DNA from: Anderseniella sp963700735
Lineage (GTDB): Bacteria > Pseudomonadota > Alphaproteobacteria > Rhizobiales > Aestuariivirgaceae
NCBI GenBank assembly: GCA_963700735.1
Contig: CAVOYR010000008.1
Location: 1 to 64,000, forward strand
Length of the DNA: 64,000 nucleotides
Direction: 5' to 3'
Shown here: positions 8,547-20,400 of the stretch, piece after piece
How the letters are laid out: each line of letters opens with the position of its first letter
How positions within the stretch are numbered: the stretch's first letter is position 1
The notes under the pieces: model-generated
Seen by the model: the letters and a program-made list of their open reading frames with translations, nothing else
The model's database searches: none
What the model was told of the DNA's origin: nothing
Program-made: the position numbers and the translations under genes

Positions 8547-9619
8547 GAGCGCACCTCCCGGCCGGCGAGCCAGCCATCCACGTAGATCCGCGTGCGCGCC
8601 GGGTCGAAGGCCAAGTGGACCTCCTCCGACGGGACATTGCCGCCCTCGTCGACGAGCAGGCGAACCATACCGGCATCACAATCGGCTTCGACGATGGAGA
8701 AGCGGCCCGCATCCGACACCCTGGCAACGCGCGCGGGAATTCCGGTACGCGCGAACGAGACGAACTCGGGCCTGACGCCGACCTCGGTTCGGCCTTCAGT
8801 CTTGGCTGCCTTGTTGGCGATGGCGATCTTGTGTCCGGCCACCACGGCGCCGTTGCCGGACACCTCGCATGGCAGCACGTTCATGCCGGGTGAGCCTATG
8901 AAGTGTCCGACGAAGGTATGGTGCGGCTCGTCGAACAGCTCTTCCGGCGTACCCACCTGCATCACCTCGCCGACGTTCATCACCACGACCTTGTCGGCGA
9001 AGGTCAACGCCTCGGTCTGGTCGTGGGTCACGTAAATCATCGTGTTGGCGACGCGCTGGTGCAACTCCTTGAGCTTGGAGCGCAGCTGGAACTTCAGGTG
9101 CGGGTCGATCACGGTCAACGGCTCGTCGAACAGGATGGCGTTGACGTCGGTGCGCACTAGGCCGCGTCCCAGCGAGATTTTTTGCTTCCCATCGGCGGTC
9201 AGGCCGCGGGCACGCTTGTTCAGCGTCGAGGTCAGGTCGTTCATGGCGGCGACTTCGCGCACGCGCTTGTCGACGGTTGCCTCGTCAACGCCACGGTTGC
9301 GCAGCGGGAAGGCGAGGTTATCGTAAACAGTCATGGTGTCGTAGACGACAGGGAACTGAAAAACCTGGGCGATGCGGCGCTGTTCCGGCGGCAGGCTTGA
9401 TACGTCCTCGCCGTCGAACAGCACCTTGCCGTGCGAGGGCACGAGCAGGCCGGATATGATATTGAGCAGGGTGGTCTTGCCGCAACCAGACGGACCAAGC
9501 AGGGCGTAGGCACCGCCGTTGTCCCACTCAAGGTCAAGCTGTTTGAGCGCCCAATCGGCCTCGGACTTCGGCTGGCGCGCATAGGAATGCCTGAGCTGGT
9601 CGAGGGTGATGCGGGCCAT
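8543..9619 (-). CDS. glpT: Glycerol ABC transporter ATP-binding protein (GlpT-like)
   Basis: 358 residues, MalK/UgpC-type ATPase with a C-terminal TOBE-like regulatory domain (from about residue 235). Walker A is GPSGCGKTT, the Q-loop is QFPVVYDTM, Walker B is AILFDEP, and the switch histidine is in YVTHDQ. The ABC signature is degenerate: LTADGKQKISLGR replaces LSGGQ, and the D-loop reads TVIDP. The start at 9619 (MARITLDQL) follows the glpS stop by one base. Two different ATPases suggest a heterodimer with GlpS in which one site may be catalytically impaired. Confidence 0.9.
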   Translation of the reverse strand: MARITLDQLRHSYARQPKSEADWALKQLDLEWDNGGAYALLGPSGCGKTTLLNIISGLLVPSHGKVLFDGEDVSSLPPEQRRIAQVFQFPVVYDTMTVYDNLAFPLRNRGVDEATVDKRVREVAAMNDLTSTLNKRARGLTADGKQKISLGRGLVRTDVNAILFDEPLTVIDPHLKFQLRSKLKELHQRVANTMIYVTHDQTEALTFADKVVVMNVGEVMQVGTPEELFDEPHHTFVGHFIGSPGMNVLPCEVSGNGAVVAGHKIAIANKAAKTEGRTEVGVRPEFVSFARTGIPARVARVSDAGRFSIVEADCDAGMVRLLVDEGGNVPSEEVHLAFDPARTRIYVDGWLAGREVRS

Positions 9620-9620
9620 G

Positions 9621-10700
9621 TCAGCCTGCCTTTCCGGCAGCGGCACCACCCACCAGCTGGCCAGCCATATCGAAATAGAAACAGCGGCTCATGTCGGCAT
9701 AAAGACTTGCGGGAGCGCCCGAATCGAACGGGTGGACACCGTGTGACAGCGACACCCAGTCGTCGCCGAAAGCGTTGAAGTGGATGATGCTTTCGGAGCC
9801 TGATAGTTCGGCCACCTTGATGGTGCCGTCGATGACCACATCGGATTTTGCCCGGCGCACCGGCGACACGTGGTGCGGGCGGATGCCCACCGTGTAGCTG
9901 CCGTTCGCCAGTCCTTTCGGTGCTCCCCATGACACCTTGCCATCAATGCTGGCGTTGCCACCTTCGACCTTGACGGCGGCGGTGTTGATGGGTGGTTCAG
10001 AAAACACCTTCGCCGAGGTGAGACTGGACGGGCGGCGGTAAATCTCAGCGGTCAGGCCGAAGTTGGCGATCCGGCCCTCGTACAGTGCCGCCGTATGCCC
10101 GCCCAACAACAACGCTTCGGTGGGGTCCGTGGTCGCGTAGACCACCACGCAGTCGCGCTCTGCAAACAGTTTCGGCAGTTCGTCGCGCAATTCTTCGCGC
10201 AGCTTGAAATCCAGGTTCGCGAGCGGCTCGTCAAGGAGGATGAGGTCCGAGTCCTTGACCAGCGCGCGGGCCATGGCGCAGCGCTGCTGCTGGCCACCCG
10301 ACAGTTCCGACGGGCGCCGGTCGAGCATGGCAGAAATCTTCATCAGTTCGGCCATGCGGCCGACACGGCTCCTGATCTCTGAATTTGGAATGCGCGCCAC
10401 ACGCAGGGGCGAGGCGATGTTGTCGAAGACACTCATGTTCGGGTAGTTGATGAACTGCTGGTAGACCATCGACACGTTGCGCTTCTGGACCGCGACGCCG
10501 GTCACGTTGCGTCCGTTGAACCAGACTTCGCCGGTCGTCGGCTGTTCCAGCCCGGCCATCAGCTGCATCAACGTGGTCTTGCCGGAAAGCGTGGTACCGA
10601 GAAGGGTGTTGAAGCTGCCAGGCCCGAGCGTGATGCTTGCCGGGTGGATGTGGATGTCCGCCCCGACACGCTTGGTCACGTTTTTCAGTTCAAGCGTCAT
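9621..10700 (-). CDS. glpS: Glycerol ABC transporter ATP-binding protein (GlpS-like)
   Basis: 359 residues with a MalK-like architecture. The canonical signature LSGGQQQRCAMARAL and Walker B LILLDEPLANLD are present. Walker A is unusual (GTTLSGKTT in place of GPSGSGKST), and the switch region reads YATTDPTEA, where the histidine of the usual THD is replaced. The TOBE region includes VGIRPHHVSP. It therefore has an intact signature but an altered nucleotide pocket, the mirror image of GlpT. The start at 10700 (MTLELKNVTK) has a CGGGGA site. It follows glpV after a 171-base gap containing a hairpin. Confidence 0.9.
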   Translation of the reverse strand: MTLELKNVTKRVGADIHIHPASITLGPGSFNTLLGTTLSGKTTLMQLMAGLEQPTTGEVWFNGRNVTGVAVQKRNVSMVYQQFINYPNMSVFDNIASPLRVARIPNSEIRSRVGRMAELMKISAMLDRRPSELSGGQQQRCAMARALVKDSDLILLDEPLANLDFKLREELRDELPKLFAERDCVVVYATTDPTEALLLGGHTAALYEGRIANFGLTAEIYRRPSSLTSAKVFSEPPINTAAVKVEGGNASIDGKVSWGAPKGLANGSYTVGIRPHHVSPVRRAKSDVVIDGTIKVAELSGSESIIHFNAFGDDWVSLSHGVHPFDSGAPASLYADMSRCFYFDMAGQLVGGAAAGKAG

Positions 10701-10763
10701 TCCCCGCGTGTCCACCCTGGATGCGATGCCGGTTCTCCGGCGTTCAGTATGTTCTGTGAAGAT

Positions 10764-10804
10764 CAGGCCCGGCAAGCAGCCCATGGAACGGCGTGCCGGG
10801 CCTG
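10764..10804 (-). terminator. Hairpin between glpV and glpS (attenuating or stabilising stem)
   Basis: Perfect 11-base arms caggcccggca and tgccgggcctg around a 19-base loop, in the gap between the binding-protein gene and the first ATPase gene. There is no T-run. Stems at this place in ABC operons usually hold binding-protein mRNA at a higher level than the membrane subunits. Confidence 0.55.
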
Positions 10805-10871
10805 TTGGTCATTCAGGGGCCCGGCAGGCACGCGGGAGGAGGATGCGTACCTGCAGGGACCAGGCTTCGCC

Positions 10872-12608
<1,737 letters not shown>

Positions 12609-12727
12609 GATGTCTCCTCCGACTGATTGCGTACGCACTCATTGACGAAGGCGGTGCGTCACACCCCCACGACATAACGAATAAAAACGAAAGTCAATGG
12701 TTTTCAGATTGATTTATTCGAAAAAAA

Positions 12728-12742
12728 TCGCAACTGTTGCGA
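12728..12742. promoter_or_regulatory. Candidate GlpR operator (perfect dyad)
   Basis: TCGCAAC-T-GTTGCGA is a perfect 7+1+7 inverted repeat in the 155-base divergent gap between glpV and glpR, flanked by A-runs. It lies 22 bases upstream of the glpR start, where an autoregulating DeoR-family repressor would bind. This is inference from position and symmetry only. Confidence 0.45.
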
Positions 12743-12763
12743 AAACAACCGAAGGTACATGTC

Positions 12764-13558
12764 GTGACAGCGCTGCCGCCCAGACAAATGGATATCCTTG
12801 AAATTGCCCGCCGCGAAGGTCGCGTGGACGTGGAATCACTGGCGCACCGTTTCGAGGTCACCCCACAGACAATCCGCAAGGATCTCAATGACCTGTGCGA
12901 CATTGAAAAACTCAACCGGGTGCACGGCGGGGCGGTGTTTCCATCCAATACGATCAACCTGGCCTACCAGGCCCGCCGGGAAATTGCCGCAGACGGCAAG
13001 GCCCGCATCGCGCGTGCAATTGCTGAAATGATCCCGGACAATTCGTCGGTGATCCTGAACATCGGGACCACGACCGAACAGGTTGCCCATGCCCTGCGTC
13101 GCCACCAGGGGCTGATGGTTATTACCAACAACCTCAATGTGGCCCACATACTGTCTGACGCGCCGGGTGTTGAGGTGGTGGTGTCAGGCGGCATGGTGCG
13201 CAAAAGTGATGGCGGCATTGTCGGTGCCGCAGCGATTGACCTGATCCGGCAATTCAAGGTCGATTTCGCAGTGATCGGGACATCGGCAATCGATGAAGAA
13301 GGCTGCCTGTTGGATTTTGATTACCGCGAGGTGCGCGTGTCACAGGCAATTCTGGGCCAAGCCCGCACCTCCATACTGGCCGCCGACACCAGCAAGTTCG
13401 AACGCCGCGCTCCGGTGAAGATCGGCCAACTGGAAGACATGGATGTTTTCGTCACCGATGAGCAGCCCCCCCGCGCCATCCAGAAGATCTGCAGCGTCGC
13501 GAAAATCCGCCTTGAGGTTGCACAAGCGGACTTGACGACTGGGAAGGCGGCTGAATGA
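12764..13558 (+). CDS. glpR: DeoR family regulator of glycerol metabolism (GlpR)
   Basis: 264 residues. The N-terminal DeoR helix-turn-helix is VDVESLAHRFEVTPQTIRKDLNDL, followed by NRVHGGAVF. The C-terminal effector domain (about 75-255) has NIGTTTEQVAHALRRH, where sugar-phosphate-type ligands bind, and VDFAVIGTSAIDEEG. The likely effector is glycerol-3-phosphate. I set the GTG start at 12764 because GAAGG lies eight bases upstream; a TTG at 12737 would lie within the candidate operator dyad. It overlaps glpD by 4 bases (ATGA) and is divergent from the importer operon, both of which it probably represses. Confidence 0.9.
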   Translation: MTALPPRQMDILEIARREGRVDVESLAHRFEVTPQTIRKDLNDLCDIEKLNRVHGGAVFPSNTINLAYQARREIAADGKARIARAIAEMIPDNSSVILNIGTTTEQVAHALRRHQGLMVITNNLNVAHILSDAPGVEVVVSGGMVRKSDGGIVGAAAIDLIRQFKVDFAVIGTSAIDEEGCLLDFDYREVRVSQAILGQARTSILAADTSKFERRAPVKIGQLEDMDVFVTDEQPPRAIQKICSVAKIRLEVAQADLTTGKAAE

Positions 13559-15117
13559 ACAAGCAGTCGCAGCACGCTGGCCTGACCCCCCACTATGATG
13601 TGCTCGTCATCGGTGGTGGCATCAATGGCTGTGGCATTGCGCGTGATGCGGTTGGCCGCGGGTATTCCGTGTGCTTGTGCGAGGCAGGCGATCTCGGCGG
13701 CGGTACATCCTCAGCCTCCACAAAACTCGTTCATGGTGGCCTGCGCTACCTGGAGCATTGCGAATTCATGCTGGTGCGCAAGGCATTGATGGAACGCGAA
13801 GTGCTCTGGAAGATTGCACCGCACATCATCTGGCCCATGCGGTTTGTGCTGCCGCACCATTCCGGCCTGCGTCCGGCCTGGCTGCTACGGCTTGGCCTGT
13901 TCCTGTATGACCACATTGGCGGGCGCAATCTGTTACCGCCGACATCCAGCGTAAACCTGGAGCATGATGAAGCCGGCGTGCCACTGAAGCCACTATTCAA
14001 GAAGGCGTTCGAATATTCCGACTGCTGGGTTGAGGATTCCCGGCTGGTTGTATTGAACGCGCTCGATGCAGCAAACCGCGGCGCCAGCATGCGCCCACAC
14101 ACCAGGGTTGCCCGCGCACAACGTGCCGGTGGTATGTGGCAGGTCGAGATTGAAGGCACGCTCAGCGGCCACAGGCAAACCGTTACCGCAGGCATCATCG
14201 TCAATGCTACGGGGCCCTGGATCGACAGCGTTTTGAGTGAGGTGTTCGGACAGAATGACGCCCGCAATGTTCGCCTGGTGCGCGGTAGTCACATTGTCAT
14301 CCGGCGCAAATTTGCTCACGACAAGGCCTATATCTTCCAGAACGATGACAACCGCATCATCTTCGCGCTTCCCTATGAAGGCGACTACACCTTGATCGGC
14401 ACCACGGACGCCGAACACAGGCTTGACATGGACAAGCCCAAAATATCAGCCGAAGAAATTGAGTACCTTTGCGCAATGGCGAGCGAGTACTTTTCTGAAC
14501 CCGTGAGCAGATCGGACGTCGTGTGGACATACTCCGGTGTCCGCCCCTTGTATGATGACGGTGCCAGCAAGGCACAGGAAGCCACGCGTGATTACGTGAT
14601 ACGCAAAGACGGAGACCCCGACACCGGACTGCTGCTCAATATTTTCGGTGGCAAGATCACCACCTTCCGGGTGCTGGCTGAAGAAGTTCTGGAAGACATC
14701 GAGAAGGTCCTGGGTGCCCGCCAGCCTGCGTGGACGTCGGGTAGCGCCCTTCCCGGTGGTGATTTTGACGTGCAGGGATTCGAGGCGCTGGTCGATGAAT
14801 ACGCCGAGGCGCGCCCGAATCTGGATCGCAAGCTGATCACCCGGCTCGTGCGCCACTACGGCACAAGAGCACTGATCGTAATGGGTGATGCGCAAGAAAC
14901 CGCCGATCTTGGCGAGGCGTTCGGCAATGGCTTGCATGAAGCAGAAATCGTCTACCTGATGCGATACGAATGGGCACGCACGGCACAAGACGTCTTGTTC
15001 AGGCGCACTAAGCTGGGCATCGCCTTTGACAGCAAACAGGTACAGACCTTGCAGGAGTTCATGGATCGTGCCGCAAAAGCCATGCATACGACAACAAGCG
15101 AAACCGCCTTTCAGTAG
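13555..15117 (+). CDS. glpD: Aerobic glycerol-3-phosphate dehydrogenase (GlpD)
   Basis: 520 residues. It oxidises glycerol-3-phosphate to dihydroxyacetone phosphate at the inner face of the membrane and passes electrons to quinone. The N-terminal FAD motif is VIGGGINGCGIARDAVGRG. The family signatures GGGTSSASTKLVHGGLRYLE and GSHIVIRRKF are present, as is IFGGKITTFR near residue 365. The C-terminal helical cap follows. It is coupled to glpR by ATGA and is followed by glpK after 24 bases. Confidence 0.95.
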   Translation: MNKQSQHAGLTPHYDVLVIGGGINGCGIARDAVGRGYSVCLCEAGDLGGGTSSASTKLVHGGLRYLEHCEFMLVRKALMEREVLWKIAPHIIWPMRFVLPHHSGLRPAWLLRLGLFLYDHIGGRNLLPPTSSVNLEHDEAGVPLKPLFKKAFEYSDCWVEDSRLVVLNALDAANRGASMRPHTRVARAQRAGGMWQVEIEGTLSGHRQTVTAGIIVNATGPWIDSVLSEVFGQNDARNVRLVRGSHIVIRRKFAHDKAYIFQNDDNRIIFALPYEGDYTLIGTTDAEHRLDMDKPKISAEEIEYLCAMASEYFSEPVSRSDVVWTYSGVRPLYDDGASKAQEATRDYVIRKDGDPDTGLLLNIFGGKITTFRVLAEEVLEDIEKVLGARQPAWTSGSALPGGDFDVQGFEALVDEYAEARPNLDRKLITRLVRHYGTRALIVMGDAQETADLGEAFGNGLHEAEIVYLMRYEWARTAQDVLFRRTKLGIAFDSKQVQTLQEFMDRAAKAMHTTTSETAFQ

Positions 15118-15141
15118 GCGGTTGCGGTGACGGGGCACACA

Positions 15142-16632
15142 ATGGGTAATTACGTCCTAGCCATTGATCAGGGCACAACATCCTCGCGGGCCATTGTTTT
15201 TGACAGGGACCAGAAGATCGTCGCCGTGGGCCAGCAGGAGTTTGCCCAGCATTTCCCGAAATCCGGCTGGGTAGAGCACGATCCGGAAGACATCTGGTCG
15301 AGCGTTGTGGCCACCTGCAAGGAGGCTATCGGGAATGCCGGCATCAAGCCATCGGACATCGCCGCAATCGGTATCACCAACCAGCGCGAGACTACCGTGA
15401 TGTGGGATCGCAAGACAGGAAAGTGTGTGCACCGGGCAATCGTCTGGCAGGATCGGCGCACGTCTGATTTCTGCGCACAGCTGAAAGCTGCCGGGCACGA
15501 GAGAAGCTTCAGCGCCAAAACCGGGTTGCTACTTGATCCCTACTTCTCCGGCACCAAGGTTTCCTGGCTGCTGGACAACATCAAGGGTCTGCGGGCCAGG
15601 GCGGAAGCTGGCCGTATCGCATTCGGCACCATCGACAGTTTCCTGATCTGGCGGCTCACCGGCGGCAGGTCACATGTCACCGATGCTACAAACGCCTCGC
15701 GCACGCTGATGTTCAATATCAGGACCAACAAGTGGGATGCCGGCCTGCTCAAAGTGCTCGGCATTCCGGCAAGTTTGTTGCCGGACGTTCTCGACTGCGC
15801 GGCGGATTTCGGTGTCACGGACCCTGGTATCCTGGGCGCCGCCATTCCCATTCTGGGCGTGGCCGGAGATCAACAGGCGGCCACCATCGGCAATGCCTGT
15901 TTCAAGCCCGGCATGATGAAATCGACCTATGGCACCGGATGCTTTGCCCTGCTCAACACCGGCTCGGACATGGTCCGCTCCAAGAACCGGTTGCTGACCA
16001 CCATTGCCTATCGCCTTGATGGCAAGACTACCTATGCGCTGGAAGGGTCAATCTTCATGGCTGGTGCCATCGTGCAGTGGCTGCGCGACGAGATGGGCTT
16101 TCTGAAAGCCGCCAGCGACAGCGGTGCCATGGCGGCCAGGGCTGACGCGGAACAGGATGTCTACCTGGTGCCCGCCTTCACCGGTCTTGGTGCGCCTCAT
16201 TGGGACGCGGACGCGCGCGGCGCAATTTTCGGTCTGACGCGCGCCTCCGGCCCCAATGAACTGGTACAGGCCGCCCTTGAGGCCGTGTGCTATCAGACCC
16301 ATGACTTGCTGTCGGCCATGCAGAAAGACTGGAAGTCTGTAAATGCTCGCAAGACCGTGCTTCGCGTTGACGGAGGCATGGTTGCATCTGACTGGACCAT
16401 GCAGCGCCTCGCCGACATGCTGAACGCGCCGGTTGACCGTCCGGAAGTGCTGGAAACCACCGCCCTGGGAGCTGCCTGGCTTGCCGCATCCCGCGCTGGT
16501 CTTTGGCCCAACGCCTCGGTCTTTGCAAAGTCGTGGGCACTCGATCAGCGCTTCAAACCGAATATGAAGGAGGCGGTCCGAAAGCGAAAAATCGCCGGCT
16601 GGGCAAATGCGGTCAGACGAACGTTGAGCTGA
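15142..16632 (+). CDS. glpK: Glycerol kinase (GlpK)
   Basis: 496 residues, full length for FGGY-family glycerol kinases. It uses ATP to phosphorylate glycerol to glycerol-3-phosphate. The N-terminal phosphate loop is AIDQGTTSSRAIVFD. TNQRETTVMWDRKTG and IVWQDRRTSDFC form the glycerol site, and GDQQAATIGNACFKPGMMKSTYGTGCF and LRVDGGMVASDWTMQ follow in the ATP-binding half. I prefer the ATG at 15142 (MGNYVLAIDQ) over a GTG 15 bases upstream because it matches the family start. Last gene of glpR-glpD-glpK. Confidence 0.95.
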   Translation: MGNYVLAIDQGTTSSRAIVFDRDQKIVAVGQQEFAQHFPKSGWVEHDPEDIWSSVVATCKEAIGNAGIKPSDIAAIGITNQRETTVMWDRKTGKCVHRAIVWQDRRTSDFCAQLKAAGHERSFSAKTGLLLDPYFSGTKVSWLLDNIKGLRARAEAGRIAFGTIDSFLIWRLTGGRSHVTDATNASRTLMFNIRTNKWDAGLLKVLGIPASLLPDVLDCAADFGVTDPGILGAAIPILGVAGDQQAATIGNACFKPGMMKSTYGTGCFALLNTGSDMVRSKNRLLTTIAYRLDGKTTYALEGSIFMAGAIVQWLRDEMGFLKAASDSGAMAARADAEQDVYLVPAFTGLGAPHWDADARGAIFGLTRASGPNELVQAALEAVCYQTHDLLSAMQKDWKSVNARKTVLRVDGGMVASDWTMQRLADMLNAPVDRPEVLETTALGAAWLAASRAGLWPNASVFAKSWALDQRFKPNMKEAVRKRKIAGWANAVRRTLS

Positions 16633-16638
16633 ACCGCC

Positions 16639-17226
16639 TCACACTTCGTTCGATGCACACTGGTGATGAAAACCCGTATCGAGGGTGTCGACATCGCCGC
16701 CGATGGCGTAGAGGGTGTCGACTGGCGTCCTGTCCTCGTCGGCATGGGTTTCCAGTGAAGGTAGCGCGCGCAGTTGCGGGAAGTCGGTATTGAGAATGTT
16801 ATCGATGCCGTGGCGACGCGCAATGCTGTCCTGGGCACGCATTGTTTCGGAAGCGACAATGACGCTTCCCCGCCGCTGGCAACTGAACCGGCCGATCAGC
16901 TTTGCCACTGTCGCCCCTGCCTTGATTTTGTCCACGCCGACAAAGTCGGCAGTGGACTGCCGCCGCTTGCCCGTCAGGAACTGGACGACCTTGGTACCCT
17001 TGTCAACCAGCCGGTTGATGGCGTCGCGGACCTGGGGAGATTCCGGGACCATGATCGCCAGGCCCCCGATTGCTTCGGGTTTGATGGAAGCCAGGTAGTT
17101 GGCGACGGCATGTTGGTCCTCGACGGCGACAAAGGGTCTTCGCTTGCCGCTGCGGCGTGGACTTGATCTTCTCGCGAAAGCAGTTTGTCTCGAGCATCGA
17201 TGTCTGCTGCTTCCGGTTATGGCCAC
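16639..17226 (-). pseudogene. Remnant of a LacI-family regulator (sensor domain only)
   Basis: The frame carries a recognisable piece of a LacI-family effector domain (roughly AVANYLASIKPEAIGGLAIM, PESPQVRDAINRLVDKGTKV, SIARRHGIDNILNTDFPQLR, then PSLETHADE). The N-terminal helix-turn-helix is missing. After SLETHADEDRT the homology ends and a short tail containing two 12-base direct repeats (16681-16692 and 16711-16722) closes the frame. The 30 or so residues before the conserved part are basic and unlike the family. It is truncated at both ends and very unlikely to bind DNA. It belongs to a zone of gene debris that continues beyond the RND pump. The gap 17227-17429 shows no gene. Confidence 0.6.
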
Positions 17227-17429
17227 GGGTATTGATACTAGCGCAGACTATTTACCCTGCTTCCGAATGCTGACGTTTCGCGCAGCGGGATATAGAGCGC
17301 GCATGCCGGCTGGAATGCTTGCCTGGGGAAGGCCTGCAAGCCCTGCCGGACAATTGCATGAGGGCCATGTCGCCGGCGGCTTCGAACCGAGGGCGCAGTA
17401 CAAGCTGAACGTCGTGAGCCGATATCTGC

Positions 17430-20400
17430 TCAGTCGAGGCGGGCCACGCCAAGGTCGTCCAGGATGGTGTAGACCGCCGGCACGATGAACAGCACCAGCA
17501 CCGTCGTCGCCAGCAGGCCGAAGGCAAGGCTGGTGACCATCGGGATCAGCACCTGCGCCTGCAGCGACGTTTCCAGAAGCAGCGGCATCAGCCCGACGAT
17601 GGTGGTGAGCGAGGTCAGCAGGATTGCCCGGAAGCGCGCCCCCGACGCCAGCGGCGCAGCCTCCGCCACCGAGTTGGTGTCACCATGGTAGTGCTTGATG
17701 AAGTTGACCAGCAGGATGGAGTCGTTGACGACAATGCCAGCCAGCGCCACGAAGCCGAGCATCGACGGCATGGTGAAATCAATCCCCAGCAGCATGTGCC
17801 CGCTGATGGTGCCGATGAAGGCAAACGGGATGATGATCATCACGATGAACGGCTCGATATAGCTGCGGAACTGGAACGACAGCAGCAGGTAGACGCCGAT
17901 CAGGCCTAGCACGAAGCCTGACAGCATCGAGCGCTGGGTGCGCCCGGCGTCGGCGTTGGCGCCCTCGAAACTGGTGGCGACGTCGGGATATTTCTCCTTG
18001 AGCTGCGGCAGGAAGCGGGCACGCGTATCGTTCAGCACCTCGGTCGAATTGGCGAACCGCTTGTCTAGCTCGCCCTGTATCGTGACGGTCCGGCGGCCAT
18101 CAACGCGGCGGATGCGCGAGAAGCCGCGGCCCTCTTCCACCTCGGCCACCACTGACAGTGGGATCTGGCTGCCATCGGCGGCGGTGATGGTGAAGGTATC
18201 GAGGTCGGCCAGCGAGTTGGAACTCTCCTGGTCGAGGCGAACATTGATCTCGTAGCTCTCGGCGCCCAGTTGAACCTCATCCACCTTGTAGCCATAGAAG
18301 CTGGCGCGGATCTGGTCGGCGATGGTGCGCCCGTCGATACCGAGGGTGGCCGCCCCATCACGCAAGGTGACGCGCAGCTCCGGCTTGCCGGGGCGCAGGT
18401 CGTCGGTGACGTTGTAGACGCCGCGATACTGCTTCAGCCAGTCGCCCAGCTCTCGCGCTGCCAGCGACAGCTGGTCGAGGTTTCGGCCGGTCAGGCGGAT
18501 GTCGATGGCGCGCCCGCCGGGACCGAAGATGCCCTCGGTGAAGTTGAGGGTAACGGCGTCTGGCACCTGGCCGGTTTCCTCGCGCCACAAGGTGATCACG
18601 TCGTCGATGCGGGAGCTGCGGGTTTCGCTGTCAAGCAGGTCGGCGATGACGGTTGCAACGTGCGGGCCCGTTTCGCCGGCATCGGCATTGAAGTTGAAGC
18701 GGTGGGTGATGTTGCGCACCAGCGGCTGGCCACCCGGCTGGTCCGGGCTCAGCCTCGCGTTGATTGCCTCCAGGGCGGCATCAATGCGGGCCACCACCTC
18801 TTCGGTTCGCTCAAGCGGCGTTCCTTGGGGCAGCATGATGCGGGCTTCCATGACGTTGCCGTCGAGATCTGGAAACGGCGAGAACTTGACCAGACCACCC
18901 GCAACAGCGGCTATGGCCAGCATCAATATGCCGATGGCGCCGCCGAAGGTCAGGTAGCGCCAGGCGACTGCCAGCCGGGCAGCCGGCACCACCACCCGGT
19001 CGCGCATCCAGTTGATGAACCGGTCCACGGCCAGTTGCACCCGGCCTTGCCCGGGGCCCGCCTTCTCCAGCGAGTGATAGAGGTGGTTGGGCAGGATGAG
19101 GAATGCCTCGACAAGCGATATGACCAGCACGAACAGCATGACAACCGGTACGACGCGCAGGATCTGGCCGATGTCGCCCTTCAGGAAGGCAAGCGAGCCG
19201 AAAATGCAGGCCGTTGTGGCGAACGAGGCAAACACCGACGGCAGCACCTGGGTTGCGCCGTCGATGGCAGCATCGGCCGGACTCTTGCCGGCGGCACGCT
19301 GCGTGGCGATGTTTTCGGCAATGACGATGGCATCGTCCATCAGCAGGCCGATGACGATCAGCAGGCCCACCATGGTCAGCATGTTGACCGAGTAGCCGAC
19401 CGTCACCATCAGGAAGAAGGCCCCGGCGAAGGCCACCGGCAGGCCTGCCGCCACCCAGAACGAATAGCGCAGGCCAAAGAACAGCCACAGCACCAGGAAT
19501 ACCAGCGCCAGCCCCTGCAGCGCGTTGGTGATGAGCAGCCTGAGCCGGTCCTGGACAATCGAGGATACGTCGTTGGTGACCGTCATGGTGATGCCGGGCG
19601 GCGCCTTGGCGCGGGCGTCCTCCAGGAACGAATTGACCCGGCCGATCACGGTCAGGGTGTCCTGCTGCGAGGTCTTGGTGATCGACAACACGGCGGACGG
19701 CTTGCCGTTGAACCCGATGCGCGCCTCGTCCAGCTTGAAGCGGTCGGTGATACGCGCGATGTCGCCAAGCACGATCTGGCCGCCATTGGCTGAGGACACC
19801 ACCACCAGGTCGCGGAAATCCTCGACCCGGCGGCGCTCGCCGGCATAGCGGATCAGGAAGTTGCGCTCGGCCGTCTTGAGTTCGCCAGACGGCAGGTCCA
19901 GCGACTGGCGCTGCACGGCCCTTGCCACGTCGGTGGAGGAGACGCCGAAACTGCGCAGCAGTTCGCGGTTGAGCTCGATGCGGATTTCATGGTCGGCGAA
20001 TCCAAGTACCTCGACCTTGGGGATGCCGCCCCACAGGCCCATGCGGTCCTTGACCTGTTCGGCATAAGCCTTGAGCTGCACACGGTCTTCAGGCCCGGTG
20101 ATGGCCACCGAGGCGACAAAGTCGGTGCGGCCAAGCTGGGTGACAATCGGCTTCTCGACGTTCTCGGGAAAGTTGGTGACGCCGTCGATGGCGTTCGTGA
20201 TGTCGGCGGTAAAGCGGTCGAGTGTGACGCCGGTTTCGGTCTTTTCGACAGTAGCGGTTGCAACGCCTTCCAGCGCCTCGCAGATCACCTCCTCGACATT
20301 GTTCACCGTGTCGATGGCGTCCTCGATGCGCTGGCAGATGGCCTGCTCCACCTCTTCTGGGCGGCTGCCGGGCCAGGCGACGGTGACCTGCACCTTGCTG

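Noticed and set aside
16681..16722. Two 12-base direct repeats gagggtgtcgac
   Set aside because: Only two copies inside a decayed LacI remnant; likely a local duplication without further meaning.
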